Source of the DNA: Madurella fahalii
Lineage: Eukaryota > Ascomycota > Sordariomycetes > Sordariales
Length of the DNA: 64,000 bases
Reading direction: 5' to 3'
NCBI GenBank assembly: GCA_029876055.1
Contig: CM056874.1
Location: forward strand, 2,356,001 to 2,420,000
The notes beneath the pieces were generated by a model, which made no database searches, was not told the DNA's origin, and was given only the letters and a program-made list of their open reading frames with translations. This document shows, piece after piece, positions 56,996 through 64,000 of the stretch. The translations under genes were made by a program, and so were the position numbers. Numbering within the stretch: position 1 is the stretch's first letter; each line of letters starts with the position of its first letter.

Positions 56996-58020
56996 TAAAT
57001 ACGGATCTAGTGCTTTGAACGGGAAAGATGACCCTTTTCCCCGGGAACCCGGTACACAGAATAGCTCCAGAACGAAGAGAAGATTGTTTATTTTTTTTTT
57101 TTATTGGCTCGAGGATACATCCATTCAGGCGGGTCTGTTAGGATCAGGCGAGGTTCCGTGCAGGTACTGGGAGCTCCTTTGGCTGGTCGTGTTGCGATCT
57201 ATTTACGTAATTAACCTATCTCTCTTTTATCAAGGAGCACGGCACTCTCTGTCTAAAGACTAGTAAAGAGTTTGCGACTATGTGATTTATATTGCTTATA
57301 TGTTCTTGTTGCTCTTTGGTATCCCCACCCCAAAAAGAAAAAAAAATAAATATTTGAGTCGTGGTTCTGATTGTAATTACGATGTTCTGGCACCAAGCTG
57401 GCCGCCTGGGACCCTGGGCAAGCATGGAGAAGCTCCGAACATGAAGTTTGTGGGATCTGTGGCCATCTATATAACATCCCGACAGGTAGAGCGGGGCATT
57501 TTGGCTAACATCATCTCTTCTCCGGGGTAAACTATCCGCTTAGCCAGGACATTGACCCCCACCATCTCTCCGCTGACTCGTTACAATGTAGAACAGACAT
57601 TGGCTGGAGCCTCTTCTATAGCTCTCTCAGAGCAGGCAGCCTAATTCATCTTGTGAGGAAGGGCGGGCCAGGTGCCGGGTTGGCAAGCTTCGTAGCACGG
57701 TGACCTCAGTACGAGCCGTGAGGAACAGGGAGGCGAGCCGGAGGTGAAGAGAGCCCGATTTCTTACTACCAGCGTGATTGGTACCCATATTGGCATGTAG
57801 GGAATTTTCCAAGAAGCCGACCACCAGGGTAAACACAATCATGGCTACGAGCATCCCTGTTGAACCGACAGTCGGACGCGGGGTCGCCCATTTTAGCGTT
57901 AGTTATACCGCTGGGTTGCTCACTTTTATGGCCGCTGATTAGGTAGCTCTGCTGTGCTGGAACATGGACGTTTATCGACCAAAGAACTTGGGAGAATGGC
58001 CGGCTCCGACAAGAATTGGC
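56996..58020. other. Intergenic
   Basis: A T run (57089-57103) and an A run (57339-57347). A minus-strand frame from 57854 begins with a hydrophobic stretch (MLVAMIVFTLVVGFLE) but has no recognised continuation. Confidence 0.35.
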
Positions 58021-58023
58021 GTA

Positions 58024-59568
58024 TCAGCAGAGACGGAACGGAGCCAGCATGTACCTTTTAGAAGAAGTGAAAAATGCGGTAGACTCTCTCCAGCAGGCTC
58101 TCGTCAACTTCCAGAAACTCAGCAAGGAGCTGGTCGAGGATGAGGGAGAAGCTACACCCGGAATTCCCCCGAGAGGACACTGCCTAAACACGCCCGTCCT
58201 AACAAGACACGTATTCCACTCATACATGTTCCCGCCAACAATATCCGAAGCCGGGTTATCCCCAATCATGTACACATTCTCCGGCAGCCTGTCCCCGCCA
58301 TGCAACACCTCCATCCAACTAGCCAGCACCTCGTCGGCGTACGTATACGTCGCGCGCTCCGGCTTGCCGTACACGACGCGCTCCAGATCGACTCCCGTCA
58401 GAGCCTTGTACATGGCCTCGAGCCCGATGCGGAACGCGCCCTGGCTCATGCGCGGGAACGGGTGCTCCGTCGGACACAACATGTCGCCCTAGGAGAAGTA
58501 AATCGGAATCCGCTGCGAGACGGGATCCTTGGCTGCCGTGCCGAGCCGGCCGTTTTCCGACAGCAGCAAATCCACGATGACCTGCATGTCTGTGGCGTAG
58601 TCGCGCGAGTCGGAAAACACCAGGATCGCCTCGATGTTGATCTGCGAGAAATCGCGTCGTGGCCGGGTAGAGACGACTGCGGAGGTCAGGTACGGCGCGA
58701 TGGACGGGTCCCAGGCGACGATGTCGGCCGGGGTGATGACGTCGGCGAAGCCGTACTCCTCGGCGACGTCGCGGCACCGGTCGCCCTCGCCGCCGACGAC
58801 GAGGACTGTCTTGTAGTACTCGGCCAGGGCGCGCATGGGCGTGTGGCTTTGGATGAACTGGTCGGTCGACACGGGGTTGCCGAGGATGCGGCTCAGCTGC
58901 TCGGTGCGCGCCGCCTCGGGCTTGCCGGAGCCGTTGGTCAGGAAGATGTGCGGGATCTTGATGCCGAGCTGGTTGTTCCCGTTGAGCATGTCCAGCACGC
59001 GCTTCCCCTCGGGAATCAGCCTGTCGCCGTGCACCAGCACGCCGTCGATGTCGAAGACGAAGGCCATGTTCTTCGCCGCCGTGACTTGGTCTTTGAAGAT
59101 GTCTTGGACGCGCGAGGCGACGATGGCGCGGGTTGGTTGCGCGATGCCGCTGCTGCTGCTCGGTGCGTCGGCTAGGGCGTCCTTAACGTCGGCAAAGGTC
59201 ACGCTGCTCAAGCTGGACTTGCGTTTCGTGCGTGGGATGGGGAGGGAGGCGCCGAAGGAGTTGCGTGAGACGTGCCGCTCCTTCATCGAGGGGGATGCCG
59301 AGAGGGCGTTTATGTATTGCTCGGCGTGGGCATCTGGTGAGCGGATGGCGGGCACCTCGATCGTGTTTGATGGGGTTGAGGGCCGAGGGACGGTGATGTG
59401 GTGCTCGAGGGCATGGCTGAAGCTGCTCGAGCTGTCCGTCTTCTTGTGGCCATGGCCGTGAGTGAAGGGCTTGGCCGGTGCCTGGGCCTTCGTAGGGGAC
59501 TCTGGCGGGGTGAGGGCCTGCCTCTTGCCGCCGCCGTAGCCTGACTCTGAGAAGGATGTGCCAGCCAT
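58024..59568 (-). pseudogene. HAD-superfamily class IIA hydrolase (CECR5-like) with an internal stop and altered 3' end
   Basis: ATG 59568. About 120 residues of Ser/Pro/His-rich leader, then the HAD core: MAFVFDIDGVLVHG (DxD), HIFLTNGSG (Thr/Ser motif II), and a C2A cap. After the stop the same frame continues with GDMLCPTEHPFPRMSQGAFR, VVYGKPE (Lys motif) and VYMIGDNPASDIVGG (Asp motif IV). The break is a single TAG at 58489-58491 where homologs have Gln in YFSQGDML (CAG->TAG, CpA->TpA). Past WNTCLVRTGVF (about 58190) the family C-terminus is missing, and the opposite strand reads as an unrelated helix (LQQALVNFQKLSKELVEDEG). The CECR5 group includes mitochondrial phosphatase-like proteins. 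The stop could be a RIP scar or read-through; the altered tail suggests a rearrangement. Confidence 0.8.
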
Positions 59569-59749
59569 TTCAAGATCTTTTGCAGTAGGTCAGTGAAGTT
59601 GAAGGAATGAATAAGACCGTACAAGCTGTGTTGGATATGAGAATTCATCCCATCTATAGTCCGGTCATCTTGCTGTCATTTATACCCAACTCTCTGGGCC
59701 CCGTATCCACCAATATGGCAATATCCCTCTTGATCCCTTATCTCTTGTC

Positions 59750-60400
59750 TCCATATTGAGGTCTCGGCACTCTGCAAGGCTGATGAGAGGTTTAGTAAGC
59801 GACTGTAACGAGCTGAGCCCGGCACAGGCCTCGGCAACCCTTGGCCATGCCACGGGAGCACAGACTACTAAGCCCCTGGATGAAGCTATTCCAGAACGCG
59901 CTGATGGCACGCTCGGACCACCGCGCTCGCCCTAGTCAGAGGGCCCGCTCGTCTGCAAAGTTTTCCTCTTCTTTTCTTCTCCTCAAGTTCAGTGTACTCG
60001 TAGAGTCGTCATCAGATAGTTGCAATACACTCCTGAGACCGTTACAGCGACGGAGAGCCAAAAAAAAAACACGTATGCAGCTTGGAGGGTCACTTACTGT
60101 ACAAGAGCCACAGGATCTACTAGATCAGAAGGCTATGGGTGAGCAGGTAATCCAGGAAATACAACAAAATGGTAGTGGTGCAAAGGGGTCTCGTACGAAG
60201 ATTCGGTGTTGTAGCGTATGCGGCAAGCCTGGCCATAATGCACGCACGTGCAAGGAGGCTGCAGAAGCGTCTGATTCATCTGTTTCTGATTCAGTTATTG
60301 TTATTTCCTAGTGTTGTGGTTGTGTAATTGAGGATAGCTGTGAGGGGGTGGTAGAAACTTTACGGCTCGCTTGTTTTTACGGCTCGCTTATCACGCACGT
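59750..60400 (+). mobile_element. 3' remnant of a Fot-like transposon carrying a solo LTR
   Basis: The part outside the LTR matches the complete element from about 19135 to its right end: RAKK..RMQLGGSLTVQEPQDLLDQKA, then the zinc knuckle CSVCGKPGHNARTC, the stop at 60309-60311, and a diverged TIR ending ACGT at 60397-60400 followed by TA. It is less RIP-mutated than the copy at 21970. A 243-bp LTR is inserted at 59804. The left boundary is set by loss of similarity near 59750. Confidence 0.8.
59804..60046 (+). repeat. Solo chromovirus LTR with 5-bp target duplication
   Basis: 243 bp, TGTAACGAGCTGAGCCC to GAGACCGTTACA. GCGAC lies directly before (59799-59803) and after (60047-60051), so it is a clean solo LTR left by LTR-LTR recombination. 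It shares its family with 21422, 32978 and 33671 and has the fewest RIP changes at its termini. Confidence 0.92.
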
Positions 60401-61499
60401 TAAGCATTATTATATCTACTATCGATATTCTTGTAACTTATCAACTTGTTAACTAGTGCTCTATGGCCAAGCCGGCTTAGTCTTCTAAACTTTGTCACTG
60501 TCGAGAAAACATCTAAGGATTAGAGCTAGGATGAAAATCGGATGCCTTTTCAATCGCTATTTACCTAGTAAGGATATATAGCCGCCCTAGTGCCTCTTAG
60601 GCACGTAGCGGCAGTAGAGTCTAATGGACAACCCCCAAATTTCGCGAAGCCTCGCCTAAATCTGTTTTAACCTATCGAATAACTGGAGTATTAGTATAGA
60701 ATACATCGCGCAGTCTAGGGTATTTGGGAAGAGATACATTATAAGAAATCCTGAAGTCATGAAATCGAGACCTGAATGCCGCTCTATCGATGTAACCCTA
60801 GTTCCTGGTTCCCCAATCATATGCTAGACAAATCCTCATTCCTTGGTTCCATAACCGCTATCTATACGACAAAACTGGGAAGGGAAAACGTCATGGTGGT
60901 GAAGGGGGCAGTGGTTCTGAAATTGTAATGCTGGATCGGGATAAAAGCTGTGTCCCTCTCCTCTCAGAAGCACCTATAACTCTTGCAGTTGGACAAGCTC
61001 AGAAGAGCCGTAGCAAGGGGAAATGATTTCCCAGATACTTCCCGATTGTTCTCTCGTAGGTTTCGGCATAGCCAGATCAGGAATGTCAGAAAAGGTTATA
61101 GCAACCTTGAGGATAGTAGCACTGCTGTGGCGTGTGAAGCTGCTTGCTAATTGAGCTAAGCAGTCTTCACTCCAGAGGAGCGTCAGTCAGGCTCCGATGC
61201 AAGAGGGTTACGCGTGATCAGCAGTTAAGAGGGGGGAGCATTCTAACCCATCCTTAATCTCCAGAACAACAAGGCTCCGCTTTGTGATTCCGTGTCATTA
61301 TTTACCATAAGTCTGGCTAGTCGCTTCTAACGAAACTCCCACCGATTCTGCCAGCATCTATCTACCCAAGTCTCACCTTCTGAAGCACTCAGTACCGTCT
61401 TCTGCCTTTAGCTCCTTTGCACTTCTTGGCAATTTAAACTTCTTTCGCTTTCGCTTCAACTCGATTACAAGAACTACTTCCACAGCCCCAACAACGAAC
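60401..61499. other. Intergenic
   Basis: AT-leaning to about 60800, then mixed. The last ~150 bases are CT-rich, resembling a fungal 5' leader for the short frame at 61500. Confidence 0.4.
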
Positions 61500-61669
61500 A
61501 TGGAAAGCATTTCGGTGAGTAACTCCAGTCTTTAAATGGACAAAGCTTAGATTTCGGATTTGTTTACTCCACTTAAGGCTTCAGGCCCCATCGGTCCTCT
61601 CCGTCCCACGAAACATAGGCCCGGCTTCAATTTAGCACGACAGCGGTGCATCTAACAGCAGCTAGGATT
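61500..61669 (+). CDS. Possible truncated gene start (exon 1 + intron)
   Basis: ATG 61500 follows a CT-rich leader. Five codons (MESIS) precede a good donor (GTGAGT at 61515) and a 63-nt intron candidate ending TTAAG, after which about 26 codons (ASGPIGPLRPTKHRPGFN) run into a stop. It may be the 5' end of a lost gene; nothing downstream continues it. Confidence 0.25.
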
Positions 61670-61961
61670 GCAATAGAATTGAGCGGCTGCCAGTTTCCTA
61701 ACCTGTCAAGGTTTTCAAGTTGCAACGAAGGATGCGTCAAGGGTAACATCTTGCAATCACTGGGCAACCAGGAGTGTGTCCCTAAGAATGAAGAGAAATT
61801 GTCCTTGTCATTGATGCCCTGGACGAGCCAGTTGCGGTGGCTAAGTACGTGAGTGATGGATCCCATAGCGTGCTCATGTGACATCCTCCTAACTTCTCGT
61901 AACAGCCACCTGCAGACAACTTCCATACAGTACAATAGTAGGAAATTCAGAACCAAGACCT
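61670..61961. other. Spacer
   Basis: Short frames on both strands, none recognised; 3' flank of the minus-strand gene below. Confidence 0.4.
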
Positions 61962-62420
61962 TCAGCTACCAGTGATGTTGATAATGGTCGGCTTCGTAGA
62001 ATTGTAGCTGACAGCGTGGCCCCAACTCGTGCTGTAGACATTGCATTCGTACCTATCGCCGGTCTTGTCTTCGAAGTAGTAGTCGTAGGTTTCGTTGGTG
62101 TCAAAAGTGAGGGTGTAATCAAATAGGCGATCGTCAGCGGTATTTTTGTTGAGACAATAGCTTGTTATCCCAGTGGTGTTTTTAACATCGTCCGAGGTAT
62201 CGTGCCACGTGCCATCTACTTCCCAATTGACATTGATCCCAAAGTTTTCCTTTGCTTGGACAGATCCCTCGACCCTCGCTCCTTCTCCAACTACACCGCC
62301 CTTCTCTTCATCAGCTCCTTCGGCACCCACCACTCCAATCCTGTAGGATACCCCATTGTGGCTTTTCGCATCTTTCCATCGGATTTTGGAGTCATCAAGG
62401 GCTAGGGTTTGGGTTGACAT
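61962..62420 (-). CDS. Hypothetical 152-aa soluble protein
   Basis: ATG-started frame without signal peptide or TM. The N-terminus SKIRWKDAKSHNGVSYRIGV is followed by an acidic Gly/Glu-rich loop, then alternating polar/aromatic residues (NWEVDGTWHDTSDDV, DYTLTFDTNETYDYYFED, YECNVYSTSWGHAVSYNS) that suggest a beta-sandwich, ending PTIINITGS. Two Cys are present. It has the look of a small cytosolic beta-protein seen in other ascomycetes, but I cannot name a family. A TATATAAG sequence lies about 125 bp upstream on the same strand (near 62545), which supports expression. No damage is seen. Confidence 0.6.
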   Translation of the reverse strand: MSTQTLALDDSKIRWKDAKSHNGVSYRIGVVGAEGADEEKGGVVGEGARVEGSVQAKENFGINVNWEVDGTWHDTSDDVKNTTGITSYCLNKNTADDRLFDYTLTFDTNETYDYYFEDKTGDRYECNVYSTSWGHAVSYNSTKPTIINITGS

Positions 62421-64000
62421 TCTGTGTTCAAGCGAAAGGGCGTAGTGGAGGGTGTTGGTGAAGTTAGAGTTCTGAAGACCCCACGTTGGTTGAGGTAGGC
62501 TCTGTTGGGATGAACGACGAGTGCTGGCGATGAAACGTGGTCTTATATAGAGTGATCAGGCCTACCGCGTGTAGTTTCCCCATCCTCAGCATGGCAAATT
62601 CGTCATAGGGCGAGCCATAATCGACTGGAGGTCAAAGCTCTTACGAGAGAGCCAGACTCCACAAGTCACTTCACATCCCATAATTATGTGCCTGCAGTGG
62701 AAGCCCTGCACTACCGAAGGACTGATTCGGGGCATTGCTTGTATGCAAACCTGATTCGAGGAGTGTCAGTGAGTCCCGTTTTTTTGAGGGATTAATACGT
62801 TTGTGGCTATACAATGGTTGCAACATGCCTAGCTACGCCGCTCGGGAGCCCACCGCCCCTTCCGCGCTTTCTGTTGCAGCAGTTGAAAAGTAGTGGTTGG
62901 AACGAATTGATCACCTCCACAAAATTTTTGTATTGTGCTTGTTGTGCCGAAGTCTGGTCGGCACATAAGAGGAAGTCTTAGGCTTGATCCCCCCACCCCC
63001 GATCTCGGAGCCCCTATTAGTTGGCAGTTGCGCGTATGCAGTTGACTGCCGCTCAACACTTCATTACTAACTACCCTCACTCAAAGTTTGCTAGACTGAC
63101 AGAGGGCAAGCAACGAGGCATAATAAACCAACCGGATCACAAAGCAATATTTAACGGTTCTCATGACCAAGAGGTGTCCCAATCCAATAACATACCTTTG
63201 TCCCGGTGCGGGGTAGGGAGGTGGAACTCCGTGGACCTCGAATTATTCACAGCCGCGAGCTTGTCTCTCTTGAATCATAATTGGAAAATGCGGTCATAAC
63301 GGGAAGCCTGATGCGTCAGGGTTCTAAAATGTACCGAGATCATATGAAATTATAGCGCCTTCCACCTAGCCACAATGCAAGAGCTGGTGAATTGATGTAC
63401 AGTGTACGATGGTTTTACCTGTAAGTTGGTTACTATAATAGTTGCTGAGGTCTCTGCTGTATTTTGCCAGGCATTGACGAGGCAACTCTGTCAGCATTTA
63501 ATAACAGAAATTTGTTGATTTGTGGACAAAATAATGCTACAACCTGTACCCGGGTAGGGTCAGACTGCAAGGCAGTTGCAGATAGAAGGGCAGTCAGATC
63601 GGGGTGATGGCACAATCCTGATCGTTGGATGTGACGAACTGGCCGGTGACGATGGTGGCATCTGATGACAGGAAGGACGATTGGTGGTGAGTCCCGCCAC
63701 GCGATCATCGTTTGAATCCGATACCGGCCTAGAGGACCGGTAAACCAGTTCAGAGGAGTTGGCGTAAGAGAAAGCGGGGTTAGGACCTATGGGCTCCATG
63801 GACAACACACACACACCTGAAGTGCGAAAGGCCTAATTACGTGTCAAAGAAATAATGTGTTTCACTGGCAGGTCAGCTTCTCTGGGTTGCTTTCGAAATG
63901 AGTGGATGGAGTTGTAAGCCCAACTGGCCCCCCTGGGACAAGATTCGATGAGTCCATCCTGCATCTTTTTTCGAAAGTGAGGCCCACTGCATCGATGTAA
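62421..64000. other. Intergenic to window end
   Basis: Contains the promoter side of the 152-aa gene and otherwise only short frames. Nothing recognised up to 64000. Confidence 0.4.

Noticed and set aside
58300..59175. 291-codon plus-strand frame
   Set aside because: Antisense to the HAD hydrolase, which has all family motifs; its composition is a by-product of GC-rich codon use.
59841..60311. 156-aa gene
   Set aside because: A chimera of LTR sequence and the Fot transposase C-terminus, created by the LTR insertion.

Overview
The window looks like filamentous ascomycete (Pezizomycotina, probably Sordariomycetes) nuclear DNA. Gene models use 46-100 nt introns with GTNNGT-type donors and CTNAC-type branch sites. 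The proteins belong to typical fungal families: fungal rhodopsin-domain membrane protein, HET domain, PNP-NACHT-ankyrin NLR, APH-like kinases, CE1 esterases, CBM1 and a class I terpene synthase. Transposons and some genes carry the mark of repeat-induced point mutation (RIP), mainly TGG->TAG and CAG->TAG, which are CpA->TpA changes. No rRNA, tRNA or CRISPR array was seen.

Layout. 1-6190: an RIP-destroyed Ty3/Gypsy element on the minus strand, a truncated Fot/pogo-type DNA transposon, and AT-rich DNA with a ~167-bp tandem repeat. 7300-16200: a multi-span membrane protein, a conserved hypothetical protein, a frameshifted PD-(D/E)XK-like gene and an apparently intact rhodopsin-domain protein. 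16700-22750: an APH-type phosphotransferase gene split by a complete 1861-bp Fot-like transposon with 50-bp TIRs and a TA duplication, followed by an LTR nested inside another LTR and a further Fot remnant. 24067-25402: an acetylxylan esterase with CBM1 destroyed by nonsense mutations. 27250-28930: a kinase-like pseudogene. 31516-31809: a clean small secreted ten-cysteine peptide with a Kex2-type site. 32978-33917: two inverted LTRs around a chromodomain-bearing pol end. 34000-35760: truncated HET and probable F-box/LRR genes, head to head. 38997-43530: a broken NLR. 45454-46311: an intact feruloyl esterase-like gene. 48006-48175: a 32-bp hairpin-containing tandem array. 48695-51926: a broken F-box gene and a single-TM hypothetical protein. 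55249-56995: an intact seven-exon terpene synthase. 58024-60400: a HAD-family hydrolase broken by a stop, next to a Fot remnant that carries a solo LTR with a 5-bp duplication. 61962-62420: an unrecognised 152-aa protein.

Taken together this is an accessory, repeat-rich region: a graveyard of self/non-self recognition and signalling genes, with a few genes that still look functional (rhodopsin-domain protein, ten-cysteine peptide, feruloyl esterase, terpene synthase, 152-aa protein). The intact genes do not form an obvious pathway. The terpene synthase has no recognisable P450, prenyltransferase or transporter beside it. Several breaks are single-base indels, two of them in G/C homopolymers, so some 'pseudogenes' could be assembly errors; the RIP-type nonsense codons cannot be explained that way.
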